Source: JAPPHA01 sp963662815
GTDB lineage: Bacteria > Pseudomonadota > Alphaproteobacteria > Rhodobacterales > Rhodobacteraceae
DNA: 64,000 nucleotides
Assembly (NCBI GenBank): GCA_963662815.2
Contig: CAXXWA010000037.1
Coordinates: 62,001 to 126,000, forward strand
Reading direction: 5' to 3'
Part shown: positions 55,233 through 64,000 of the stretch, in pieces
Layout of the letters: every line of letters starts with the position of its first letter
How positions within the stretch are numbered: position 1 is the first letter of the stretch
Translations under genes and position numbers: made by a program
Notes under the pieces: model-generated
Told to the model about the DNA's origin: nothing
Database searches by the model: none
The model's input: the letters and a program-made list of their open reading frames with translations, nothing else

Positions 55233-56797
55233 GCGAAAAGCCCAACATCCTCTATTTCATGACGGATCAGCACCGGGCGGATTGGCTCGGTTGCGCTGGT
55301 CATCCAGTTGTGAAGACGCCCAATATCGACGACATCGCGGCGCGGGGAACCCGGTTCACCAACTTCTACGTGACGTCGCCGGTCTGCATGCCCAACCGGA
55401 GCGCCATTTTCACCGGCAGGTACCCGTCGGTGAACGGCCTCCGTCACAATGGCCTGCCCCTTCCGGCTGACTCCAATACCTTCGTCGATGTACTGCGTGC
55501 CGGAGGGTACAGCACCGCCTTGATCGGAAAGAGCCATCTGCAGCCGTTCACGGACGGGCCGATCAATCGCGAAGACGAAAACCATGTGGCAAATCCGGAT
55601 GTTCCCGAAGCGCACAAGCCGAACGGCATCCGTTACGAAGACGAGCAACCGAATTCCTACGAAGGAACCGAGTACCACGTGTTGCCGGTTCCGTACTACG
55701 GGTTTGACCGCGTCCGGATGGTAACCGACCATAGCGATGAGTGCGGCGGACACTACCTGCAATGGCTTAGGCGCCAAACCAGCGAATGGGCCTTTCTCAG
55801 AGACCGCAAGAACCAGTTCCCGCACGGCTACACGAATCCGCAGGCTTTCCGCGCGCGAATACCCGAGGAACTCTATCCGACGTTCTACATTCGCGATGAA
55901 GCGCAATCCTTCCTTGAGTCGCGCACGGGAGAAAACGACCCATTCTTTGCTTTCATCTCGTTTCCGGACCCGCACCACCCGTTCACCCCTCCGGGAAAGT
56001 ACTGGGACATGTATGATCCCGACGATTTCCAGGTCGACCTGCCATATTGCGCGCACGAAAACCCGCCGCCTCAGCTTCGAGAATGGAAGCGGCTCATGGA
56101 CGAGGGCATAGTTCCGTCGAATATGCAGCAGGCTTTCATGGCGTCCGATCAGCAACTCAGGGAAGCGATGGCGCTCACCGCAGGGATGATCACGATGATC
56201 GACGATGCAGTGGGGGATATCCTTGGCACGCTCGAAGCCTCCGGTCTTGCCGAGGACACCATTTTGATCTTCAATTCGGATCATGGCGACTACATGGGTG
56301 CGTTTTCGCTCTTGCTGAAAGGCCCGTTCCCGCATCATTCGGTCAATCGCGTACCGTTCATCTGGGCTGAGCCACGAAGAGCCGGCCCACGGCTGGCCGA
56401 CGGACTGGCCGCCTCAATCGATATCGGGCCGACACTGCTCGAACGCTGCGGCATGCTTCCATACTACGGGATACAAGGCAGGTCTTTCCTGGAGCTGCCG
56501 AATGGCGGCCCGTCCACGCGCGAAGCAGTTCTGATCGAGCACGAGGAGAACAAGGTCTACCCAGGCTTCAAGAAGCGCCCGAACATGCGAAGCCTTGTCA
56601 CGCCCTCGCATCGGATGACGGTCTACAAGGGGCTCGACTTCGGAGAGCTTTACGACCTTCGTGTCGACCCTGACGAGACTCGGAACCTCTGGGACGCCCC
56701 GCAAGCGGCGGCCGACAAGGCCCGGCTGATGATCGCCCTGAACCAGGCCATGCTCGACGCCATCGCGCATGGCCCGTGGCCCAAGAGGTTCGCGTGA
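55229..56797 (+). CDS. Sulfatase (formylglycine type)
   Basis: Type-I sulfatases hydrolyse sulfate esters using a formylglycine made from Cys. The 522-aa protein starts KPNILYFMTDQHRADWLGC with the metal-binding Asp. It carries the modification motif SPVCMPNRSA (C-x-P-x-R) near residue 53 and a second metal site in LIFNSDHGDYMG. No signal peptide is present, so it acts in the cytoplasm on an imported sulfated compound. The TTG start at 55229 is dictated by overlap with the permease stop and by GGAAGGGGG upstream. The stop overlaps the GTG start of the aldehyde dehydrogenase (GTGA). The substrate may be a sulfated aromatic or choline-like compound. Confidence 0.92.
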   Translation: MSEKPNILYFMTDQHRADWLGCAGHPVVKTPNIDDIAARGTRFTNFYVTSPVCMPNRSAIFTGRYPSVNGLRHNGLPLPADSNTFVDVLRAGGYSTALIGKSHLQPFTDGPINREDENHVANPDVPEAHKPNGIRYEDEQPNSYEGTEYHVLPVPYYGFDRVRMVTDHSDECGGHYLQWLRRQTSEWAFLRDRKNQFPHGYTNPQAFRARIPEELYPTFYIRDEAQSFLESRTGENDPFFAFISFPDPHHPFTPPGKYWDMYDPDDFQVDLPYCAHENPPPQLREWKRLMDEGIVPSNMQQAFMASDQQLREAMALTAGMITMIDDAVGDILGTLEASGLAEDTILIFNSDHGDYMGAFSLLLKGPFPHHSVNRVPFIWAEPRRAGPRLADGLAASIDIGPTLLERCGMLPYYGIQGRSFLELPNGGPSTREAVLIEHEENKVYPGFKKRPNMRSLVTPSHRMTVYKGLDFGELYDLRVDPDETRNLWDAPQAAADKARLMIALNQAMLDAIAHGPWPKRFA

Positions 56798-58284
56798 GCA
56801 GGAACCTGAAGAATGTCGTCGCAGGGCAATGGATCGGCTCGGGCAAAACCTTCAGCAAAGTCAGCCCGTTCGACGGAACCCACGTGGCGATCGTCCACGA
56901 GGCGAGCGCGACCATGGTTGAAGAGGCGGTCGCCCGCGGCCACGATATCTCCATCGGCTGCGACGCCTCGCGTTGGGGCGGCCTCCCAATGAAGAAACGG
57001 CTGGCCGCAATTCATGACCTCGCCGACAAGATAATGGCGCACGCCGAAGATCTGGTCGAAGCGGAGGTCGCCGACACGGGCCACAGCTATTGACAGGCCT
57101 CGATCTTCGACGGCGCGCGCAACGCGCCTGTTCCGGGCATATGCCGATACCGCCGCATCGCTGGAGAACCGCAGCATGCAGTTTTCGGGCGAGATGGGTT
57201 TCCAGGGCATGTAGCATACGACGCGGCGATCCAAGGGGGTCATCGCTTGCATCTGCCCCCAGAACGTACCGCTTCTCACGGCGTGCATGAAAGTCGCGCC
57301 CGCCCTGGTGATGGGCAACTCCGCCATTTTGAAGCCGTCCGAAGAGACCCGTCATCCGCGACGATTCTGGCCGAGGCGATCGCCGCTTCGGACGTCAGCG
57401 AGGGCGCATTCAGCCTCGTGCAAGGCTTCGGGGCCGGCTCGGCGGGCGAGTTCCTGACTTCGCATCCGAAAATGGACGCCATCACCTTCACAGGTGAAAG
57501 CCGCACGGGTTCGGCCATCATGAATGCGGCGGCTAACGGTTTGCGGGAAGTCTCGCTGGAGCTTGGCGGAAAGAACGCGGCCCTTGTCTTCGAGGACGCG
57601 CGCATGGACGCAGTGGCGGAGGGCATGACGAAGTCGGCCTTTTTCAATTGCGGCCAGATATGTTTCTGTACCGAACGCGCGTATGTCCATCAATCGCGCT
57701 TCGAGGAATTCGTGGAGATGATGGCGGGGATCGCAAACGGGATCGTCATCGGAGAAAAGCACCACAACGGGTTCAATATCGGCCCGCTGATCAGCCGCGG
57801 ACATCGTGACAAGGTCAAGGCGCTGTTGAATACCGTACCGACTCATGGCGGCGAGTTGGTTGCCGGCGGCGGAATTCCGTCTTTCGGAGACGAACGCGAC
57901 AAAGGGGCCTTTATCCAGCCGACGGTCGCCGTCGGATCGCCGGAGGACTCGCCATTCGTCAAGCAGGAAGCTTTCGGCCCGGTTTTGCATGTCGCACCAT
58001 TCGACGACGACGATGAAGCCATCGCCCTTGCGAATGACACCGAATACGGGCTTGCGACCTGCATCTGGACCGAGAACCTCAGCCGCGCCCTTCGCGTCGC
58101 CCCGAGGGTTCGCGTCGGTCACGCCTGGATCAACTCCTGGCAAATCCGCGACCTGTTGAGCCCGCTCACCGGTGCAAGGGCTTCCGGCTTCGGCGATCAA
58201 GGCGGACGGAAGGGCCTTGAGTTTTCGTCGCTGCCGCAGACCATTACCACCCGAGTCTTTGAAGATTGTTCCCAATGCCCGTGA
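56794..58284 (+). pseudogene. Aldehyde dehydrogenase, several lesions
   Basis: From GTG 56794 the reading VVAGQWIGSGKTFSKVSPF starts an ALDH. At 57088 a TGA replaces an expected Trp/other codon (HSY*QASIFDG). A frameshift near 57120 leads to LFRAYADTAASLENRSMQF, a TAG follows at about 57211, then ICPQNVPLLTACMKVAPAL, and another shift near 57345. From there a long clean frame runs ITFTGESRTGSAIMN, LELGGKNAALVF, and FNCGQICFCTERAYV with the catalytic Cys to the stop at 58284. Four separate lesions make this a genuine pseudogene. Relatives oxidise semialdehydes such as hydroxymuconic semialdehyde. Confidence 0.85.
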
Positions 58285-59953
58285 TGGTATCGGCCGGAGA
58301 GGCCATTCTGCGTTCATTGAAGTCGAACGGGGTCGACAAGCTCTTCATCAATCCCGGCTCGGACTTCGCGCCGATTATCGAAACCTACGCCAAGACCGGT
58401 GGGGCCGGTTTGCCTGAAGCCGTAACCGCGGCGCACGAGAACGTCGTGGTGGCGATGGCGCATGGCTACTTTCTTGCAACCGGGAAAATGGCGGCGGCCG
58501 CAGTGCATGTGAACGTAGGACTCGCAAATGCGGCGATGGGCCTTTTGAACGCGCGCTCGGACGATGTGCCGATCTTCATGATCTCTGGCCGCAATCCCCT
58601 GACCGAGGGAAGCCGCATGGGCAGCCGCCATACGCCCATCCAATACGGACAGGAGATGTTCGATCAGACCGGAATCGTACGCGAAGCGGTGAAATGGGAC
58701 TATGAGCTGCGCTATGCCGAAAACGCTGCCGATCTGGTCTCGCGGGGCTGTTCGGTTGCCATCAGCGAGCCCAAGGGCCCGGTTTACATGTCGCTGCCGC
58801 GCGAACCGCTTTGCGAGGAAACCGAGTCGCCGGACGCGCCCTGCCAGGTGACGCCGGCCGTGACTCATCCCGACCCGCAGGCCATCGCGGATGCAGCGGC
58901 CAAACTGGCGGCGGCCAAGAACCCGCTCATCATCTGCTCGCGCGGCGATCCAGACGGGGAAGTCAGCGCCGGGCTGATGGCAATGGCCGAAGAGAACTCG
59001 ATTGCAGTCAGTGAAGTCTTCGTCACACGCAACGTATTGCCGACAAATTGGAAAAACGGAGTTGGCGGCAATATCGCGACGCATCTTCCGGAGGCGGACG
59101 TGGTGCTGGTGGTTGATGCTCCGGTCACCTGGATCGAAGCCAGGGCCAGCCCGGCTCCGGACGCCGAAGTGATCCATCTTGGTCCCGATCCCTTGTTTGC
59201 CCGCATTCCCGTTCGCGGCTACAAGACGACGCAGGCCATCCAATGCAACACGGCTCAGGGGATCAGGGCGCTGCGGGCTGCTCTTCCCGGCTCGCCCAAT
59301 CCGGCGCGGCAAGAATGCATCGAGGCGCGTCATGCCAGGTTACGCGCCGGCATTACGTCGAAGGTTGAAGAAGGTTCCTGCGGGCTCGCCAGCAAGCCAT
59401 GGATCGCCAAATGCGTTTCCGATATCCTGGGCGACGGAGCGGTATTCGCGGAGCGGGGCGGACCGCGACCTTTGTACAGCGTCACCGGACCAAACCAGTG
59501 GTTCGGCAACACGCAAGCCGGGGGGTTGGGTTGGGGGCGCCTGCCGCACTCGGCTATCAGCTTGGAAGTCGTGACAAGCTGACGGTTTGCGTGATCGGCG
59601 ACGGGTCTTATGTGTTCGCAAACCCGATCGCGTGTCATCAGGTGGCAGCTGCCCAACGATTGCCGGTGCTGACGGTGGTCTTGAACAACGGCTCATGGGA
59701 TGCCGTGCGAATATCCACGCTGGACATCTACCCCGATGGCGACGCTGCCAGGGCGAACCACGTGCCAATGGTTCCCTTTGCGCCAACACCGGCCTACGGC
59801 GAAATCGCGGGCGCTGCCGGTTGCTATGCCGAGACCGTGGAAATGGCCGAGGACATCCCTGCCGCTCTGGAGCGTGCGCTCAAGGTAATCCGTGACGAAA
59901 AACGTCAGGCCCTGCTCGACGTGAAAGTCGGGATGGACGACGGCGAAAAGTAG
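58275..59953 (+). pseudogene. TPP-dependent enzyme, paralogue of 29180-30910, single frameshift
   Basis: From ATG 58275 (or 58284, which overlaps the ALDH stop as TGATG) the frame reads VSAGEAILRSLKSNGVDKLF, the activating Glu in AAHENVVVAMAHGYFLATG, and VREAVKWDYELRYAENAADL. It matches the paralogue at 29180 throughout. At the G-run 59532-59536 one G is missing: GGLGWG should continue as APAALGYQLGS but ends early at 59582. The other frame resumes with CVIGDGSYVFANPIACHQ, NNGSWDAVRIST and ends at 59953. One indel in a homopolymer can be a sequencing error, so the gene may be intact in vivo. Confidence 0.8.
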
Positions 59954-60460
59954 ATTCGGGAACCCTACAGAAATGACGCTGTCTTCGGAAAGTTCCGTCG
60001 CAACCCGAAACACGACGAGCAACTTGACCGCGAAGGGTCCATTCGCGGCTACAAGTGGAACAAGGCATTTGGGACGCCGCGGTTGCGCGACGCCGTCGTG
60101 GCAAATCAAGCGACCTTCATGGACCTTTTCTGGGCCGGACGCCGGCACAAGGATTGCCGAGTTGGACGCAGCTGGACGGAGATGGTGCGCTTTCGCCGCG
60201 ACATCTTCTTCTTTCTCGAGATGCTGGGCCGATCCGATACCGGCCATTCTCGATGAAAGAGGCAGTCCGTCAGGGCACCTCGGGACACTCGAAGCGACAA
60301 GCCCGGCTGATGCCGACGTCTTCGTCGAAGACAATCCGTTCAACAATGGCGGCGCGGCGGCAGAGAATGTCCCGACGCCGTTTCCCGACACACGTCAGGA
60401 GCAACGGATCAAGGATCGCGTGCCACCAGCCAAGTCGCGGCAGAAAACAGGGAGAGACGA
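59954..60460 (+). other. 507-bp gap with a possible gene fragment
   Basis: Between the TPP enzyme and the LigM-like gene. One plus-strand frame reads FGKFRRNPKHDEQLDREGS and YKWNKAFGTPRLRDAVVANQ and ends at a TGA near 60256; another then reads VFVEDNPFNNGGAAAENVP. Codon use looks coding-like, but I recognise no family, and no start with a ribosome-binding site is evident. It may be a remnant of another operon member. Confidence 0.35.
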
Positions 60461-61864
60461 ATGCCAAGTCTGAACGATGAGATAAAGAAACACTCCAACC
60501 CGGCCGAGATGCTGCGAAACAGCAGGGCAGGGATGTATGTATATCCAGTCGGGGCGCCGGAATTCCGGAACTGGCGGACCGAACAGGCTGCATGGCGAGA
60601 AAAGGCTGTTCTGTTCGATCAGTCGCATCACATGGACGAGGTAATCGCCGAAGGTCCGCAGGCCGAAGAGTTTCTCGCCAATCATGGCATCAACAGCTTT
60701 GCCAAATTCGACCTCGATCGGGCCAAGCACTTTGTGCCTGTCACGCCGAACGGCCATGTGATCGGAGACCACATCATTTTCCGCGAACGCGAGGACAAGT
60801 TCATTCTCGTGGGACGCGCGCCGACCTCAAACTGGCTGATGTTTGCATCCGCCTGGGGGAAATGGAATGTGCGGCTGCGGCACGATCCTCGCTCTCCCAG
60901 CCGTCCCGACGGGGAGCGTGTCTTGCGCGAACACTACCGCTATCAGATACAGGGCCCCGACGCGCCGAAGATCTTCGAGAAGATGAACGGCGGTCCCATC
61001 CCCGAAATCAAGTTCTTTCATGTCGACTGGATCAATGTCGGATCTAGGCGCGTTCGGGCCCTGCGCCACGGCATGTCCGGTGCACCCGGCCTAGAAATCT
61101 GGGGACCATACGAAGACAAGAGCTACATCCATTCGACGATCCTGGAAGCCGCACGGGATGCGGGGGTCGATCTGGTTCAGTGCGGAAGCCGCGCCTATGC
61201 CACAAACACCCTGGAATCCGGATGGATCCCGTCGCCTCTGCCGGGGATCTATACGGGCGACGGCATGCTCGCGGACTACCGAGACTGGCTCGGGCCCGAC
61301 AGCTACGAGGCTACGGGCGCCATCGGTGGTTCTTTCGTTTCCGACAATATCGAAGACTATTACGTAAACCCGTTCGAACTCGGATACGGTTTCTACATTG
61401 GCTGGAAAAAGAGCGACTTCATCGGCAAGGACGCGCTTGCGTCGATGAAAGGCGCACCGAAAAATCGCAAGAAGGTCACGTTCGAGTGGAATCGCGAGGA
61501 CGTCCTCAATGTGATCGCCTCGGCCTTCGAGGACGGGACGCCCTACAAATGGATTGACTTCCCGATGCTGAACTATGCCTCGTCCAGCGCGGACATGCTG
61601 TTGAAGGACGGCGAAATGGTCGGTATGAGCATGTTCGCAAGCTTCAGCTGGAACGAACGCTGCGTGCTGTTTCTGGGCGTGGTCGATCAGGAAGTCGAGG
61701 TGGGAGATGTCCTTACCTTGAAGTGGGGCGAGCCTGAACCAACGGAAAAGACCTCGACCGAGGAGCATCGTCAGGCCGATATCCGGGTGCGGGTGTCGCC
61801 GACGCCTTACGCCAGCGAGGCGCGCGAGAACTATGCGGACAGCTGGCGGACCGGAAGCACCTGA
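60461..61864 (+). CDS. ligM: LigM-like tetrahydrofolate-dependent O-demethylase (GcvT fold)
   Basis: The 467-aa protein matches the LigM/DesA group, which moves the methyl group of methoxylated aromatics (vanillate, 3-O-methylgallate, syringate) to tetrahydrofolate. Motifs are EMLRNSRAGMYVYPVGAPEF, VLFDQSHHMDE, HFVPVTPNGHVIGDHIIF, LRHGMSGAPGLEIWGPYE, ESGWIPSPLPGIYTGD, SNIEDYYVNP-like DNIEDYYVNPFELGYGF, and the C-terminal RVSPTPYASEARENY. The length is the family's. A GGGAGAG ribosome-binding site precedes ATG 60461. It is the last, intact gene of the TAXI-TRAP/sulfatase operon. The substrate may differ from the aromatics of the characterised enzymes, because related GcvT-fold proteins also act on other methylated compounds. 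Confidence 0.88.
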   Translation: MPSLNDEIKKHSNPAEMLRNSRAGMYVYPVGAPEFRNWRTEQAAWREKAVLFDQSHHMDEVIAEGPQAEEFLANHGINSFAKFDLDRAKHFVPVTPNGHVIGDHIIFREREDKFILVGRAPTSNWLMFASAWGKWNVRLRHDPRSPSRPDGERVLREHYRYQIQGPDAPKIFEKMNGGPIPEIKFFHVDWINVGSRRVRALRHGMSGAPGLEIWGPYEDKSYIHSTILEAARDAGVDLVQCGSRAYATNTLESGWIPSPLPGIYTGDGMLADYRDWLGPDSYEATGAIGGSFVSDNIEDYYVNPFELGYGFYIGWKKSDFIGKDALASMKGAPKNRKKVTFEWNREDVLNVIASAFEDGTPYKWIDFPMLNYASSSADMLLKDGEMVGMSMFASFSWNERCVLFLGVVDQEVEVGDVLTLKWGEPEPTEKTSTEEHRQADIRVRVSPTPYASEARENYADSWRTGST

Positions 61865-62040
61865 AGCGCTGAACAAAGGGAAACCTGCCGAGCATGCGAC
61901 ACATTCGACAGGGGCGCGCTCCGTTTCAGGAAAGTTCCTCGACGACTGCGGGACGCAGCCGCACCCGGAACCCGCCCAGTGGGCGGCGGGACCCGCGAGG
62001 TTTTCGTCGGATAACCTGAAACGTCCCGAGTGGGGGCGCC

Positions 62041-62400
62041 CAAAACACGCGGCGCCGGGCGCATTGTCGAAATTGACCCGCCGGATGACGATGCCCCGGT
62101 GCAGTGGCACCCGTTGAACATCCTTGACGCCGGAACGGCCCGGGACGCGGCCGACACGTCGATTGTCAGCTCCAGAAATGGCGGATCGAGTACAGGCTAC
62201 GCATGCCGAACTCCGGCTGCCGGGTGGAGCACCTGCCGTTCCGCACAGTGGACCGGCTGCAACGGGCGGTGGCGATCAAGTCGCATCGCGTGGCGCATCA
62301 TTCCGATGACCCTGGTCAGACGCCAGGCACCGGACTGCGACCCGGGGCTGAAGCTCGCCGAAGGCGAACTCGGCTGTCCGCGCGATAACTCTCGCAAACA
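62041..62400 (+). pseudogene. Remnant of an IS4-type (Tn5-like) transposase
   Basis: In broken frames the plus strand reads IVEIDPPDDDAPVQWHPL, then KWRIEYRLRMPNSGCRVEHL and FRTVDRLQRAVAIKS, and RIAWRIIPMTLVRRQAPDCD. This follows the C-terminal order of Tn5/IS50-group transposases, where W-R-I-E holds the catalytic Glu in the Y-R-E-K block. Several frame changes and missing N-terminal sequence show it is old. The rest of 61865-62712 has no recognisable gene. Confidence 0.65.
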
Positions 62401-62712
62401 TGACCTGGCCGAACCCCGGCGGCTTGGTAATGCGACCGCAAGCATGACCCGGTCTCCGGCAAGCAGATCACGTGGAACGATTGCAACTGGGTGACAAGCG
62501 CCACGGTCGATCATGAAATCGGCTGCGACGTCGGCTTCCATGCCGACCGGAGGCATGCATTGAAGTCGGACGAATGACCTGCGGCTATCCTCTACTTGTC
62601 ATGACTCGGTTGGGCCAAGCATGCGCCGGAACGACCGCAGACAACAAGCTCGGGAGAAATCGCCCGACGATTATGGCGTCAACGGCGTAACACAAGCGCG
62701 CCGCGTAGCGGG

Positions 62713-63336
62713 TCAGTGTCGAAGAATCTGTCCCTTAACGAGCTCAAAGACAACGTCTTGGGGCTGGTCCAGCGCCATGACCTCCTCCGGCGCCAGTCCC
62801 AGGTAAAGACCGCGAAGTATGCGCCCGGCCGTGCCATGACTGACAGCAATCACGTTGTCCTCGAGTTCCTCCAGCCATGCCGCGATCCGTCGTGCCACTG
62901 CCGCCCCACTCTCGCCACCAGGCATGACATAGTTCCAAGGATCATCCATGCGTCTCGACCATGCGTCGCGATCAAGAGCTTCGATTGCCGCCCTGTCCAG
63001 TCCTTCCCACACGCCGAATCCGATTTCCTGAATTCTTTCATCGGGTTCGATTCGCCCGGCATCAAACCCCAATTCGCGGCAGATCAACCGTGCGGTTTCC
63101 ATCGTGCGGCCCAAGGGGCTGGCAACAACGCGCCACGATTCGCTGCGGCAAATTAGCGCAGCAAGCATCTTTCCATTTCGCTGGGCCTGGGCAACGCCCC
63201 GGGGCGTCAATGGCGAGTTGCTTTGCCCTTGGTACCTGCGGATGCGGTTGAATTCGGTCTCGCCGTGTCGAACAAGGAACAGGCGATGAGGCCTGTTTAT
63301 AGCTACGTACGGCAGGCCGCCGGAACTCTTTCCCAT
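62713..63336 (-). CDS. Histidine phosphatase family protein (phosphoglycerate mutase-like)
   Basis: The phosphohistidine motif LFLVRHGETEFNRIRRYQG lies about 20 residues from the chosen ATG (63336). The second Arg/His set follows in VVASPLGRTMETARLIC, the acid Glu in EIGFGVWEGLDR and the final His in NVIAVSHGTAGRILRGL. These four blocks define the branch-1 histidine phosphatases, which dephosphorylate small metabolites such as alpha-ribazole phosphate or sugar phosphates. A longer start at ATG 63417 is possible (27 more residues, not conserved). The gene stands alone. A CobC-like role in cobalamin synthesis is conceivable but not indicated by context. Confidence 0.88.
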   Translation of the reverse strand: MGKSSGGLPYVAINRPHRLFLVRHGETEFNRIRRYQGQSNSPLTPRGVAQAQRNGKMLAALICRSESWRVVASPLGRTMETARLICRELGFDAGRIEPDERIQEIGFGVWEGLDRAAIEALDRDAWSRRMDDPWNYVMPGGESGAAVARRIAAWLEELEDNVIAVSHGTAGRILRGLYLGLAPEEVMALDQPQDVVFELVKGQILRH

Positions 63337-63607
63337 ACCATCCGCCAGCGCATCGGGTGCAAGGCCATGACATGTATTTCCCGGCTTTCTGCACATATCG
63401 TATCTTCTTTCGTGCAAGCTCGCGTCTTGCCCTTTTCGGCCATTTTAGCCCCCCTCTGGATTCCCCGGATATCCGGAGGGGGGCGAAAATCCAAGTATCC
63501 CACAAGTCTGACAATTATCGCAAACCAGCCCAAGTTTGATGCCCTGAGCGCGACGCGCGAACCCATACGATGTTTTCCAGACGCGGTAAACAGACAGGAA
63601 TTCGCTC

Positions 63608-64000
63608 CCCCGTGCCACTCTGAAGTGCAACACCAGAGGTGGTGGCGACCTGCGTCCTTCGACGCAGGATGTTGCAAATCGGCCAGATGGCGGCGACAGT
63701 CCCTGTGATAGAAGCATGGAGACTGTCATGCCGAGCGGCTGCCACCACCTGACCTATGGCGAACGATGCCAGATATACGCGCTGAGGAAAAGCGGGCTGT
63801 CCGACTTGGCCATTGCCCGGCAGATCGGCCGGGACCGGACGACTGTCTGGCGCGAGATCCGGCGCAACGGCGGCGGGCGCGGCTACAGGCACAGGCAGGC
63901 GCAGGGCAAGGCCTCGGCGCGGCGCAGCGCCGCCTCGTCCGTTGCCAGGAAGATGACCCGGGAGCGGTGGCGCACGGTGGAGGACAGGCTTGCGGAGGGC
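63608..64000 (+). mobile_element. IS30-family element, left part, cut by the window edge
   Basis: It begins with the terminal repeat CCCCGTGCCACTCTGAAGTG at 63608, closely matching the ends of the nested element at 17296-18355. The transposase gene starts 120 bases inside. The right end is outside the window. Confidence 0.85.
63728..64000 (+). CDS. IS30-family transposase, N-terminal part
   Basis: From ATG 63728 the 91 visible residues read HHLTYGERCQIYALRKSGLS, then IARQIGRDRTTVWREIRRNG, the helix-turn-helix that binds the IS30 ends, and SVARKMTRERWRTVEDRLAEG. The catalytic DDE part lies outside the window. This copy retains the roughly 65 residues deleted in the 17600-18243 copy and may be functional. 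Confidence 0.92.
   Translation, partial: MPSGCHHLTYGERCQIYALRKSGLSDLAIARQIGRDRTTVWREIRRNGGGRGYRHRQAQGKASARRSAASSVARKMTRERWRTVEDRLAEG

Overview
The window looks like chromosome of a GC-rich alphaproteobacterium. The evidence is the pairing of tRNA-Asp and tRNA-Val with lon and tgt, a fused indolepyruvate:ferredoxin oxidoreductase, a corrinoid-type MttB homologue, TAXI-TRAP and sugar ABC uptake systems, a sulfatase and a LigM-like O-demethylase. No rRNA, CRISPR array, prophage or replication origin was seen. The genome is loaded with insertion sequences and has many broken genes. A recently streamlined or host-associated (for example marine-invertebrate-associated) lineage is one possible reading, but the sequence alone cannot show it.

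Layout. 1-3.2 kb: cobalamin genes (cbiD partial and divergent, cobA, cobB). 3.3-8.1 kb: an MFS transporter and the 1161-aa oxidoreductase. 8.2-9.2 kb: tRNA-Asp and a perfect 331-bp tandem duplication carrying tRNA-Val twice. 9.4-13.5 kb: lon and tgt. 13.7-19.7 kb: a wrecked region with an IS5 remnant, a decayed CoA-binding protein gene, a 2Fe-2S ferredoxin gene split by a large IS (copy 1) that itself carries a nested, deleted IS30, and a broken epimerase. 19.9-30.9 kb: housekeeping and metabolic genes (SufT-like, IscA-like, tpiA, MttB family, guaA, H-NS-like, EamA, a P-loop protein, metA, a TPP enzyme). 31.5-34.3 kb: a decayed IS21. 34.3-36.5 kb: an apparently complete ISAs1-type element that carries a DUF4338 (DruA-like) gene. 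36.7-44.0 kb: a minus-strand sugar-type ABC cluster with a Nif3-like and a Thi5-like protein. 44.2-48.4 kb: a frameshifted AceE-type E1, a flavodoxin-fold oxidoreductase, a Rid protein and a TetR remnant fused to an IS5 fragment. 48.7-61.9 kb: a LysR regulator divergent from a catabolic operon (TAXI solute-binding protein, [IS copy 2], TRAP permease, sulfatase, aldehyde dehydrogenase, TPP enzyme, LigM-like demethylase), several members of which are broken. 62.0-64.0 kb: an IS4-type remnant, a histidine phosphatase, and the 5' part of an intact IS30 element running off the edge.

How it works together. The operon from 49.7 to 61.9 kb reads as uptake of an organic anion by TAXI-TRAP followed by desulfation, O-demethylation, a TPP-dependent carbon-carbon reaction and aldehyde oxidation, but the frameshifts and stops in three or four members suggest that the pathway is decaying or has sequencing errors. 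The most informative structural results are three IS insertions whose target duplications can be read (AAT, AAC and a 10-bp one), and a canonical X XXY YYZ heptamer exactly where the DUF4338 frame would have to slip -1 into the ISAs1 transposase frame.
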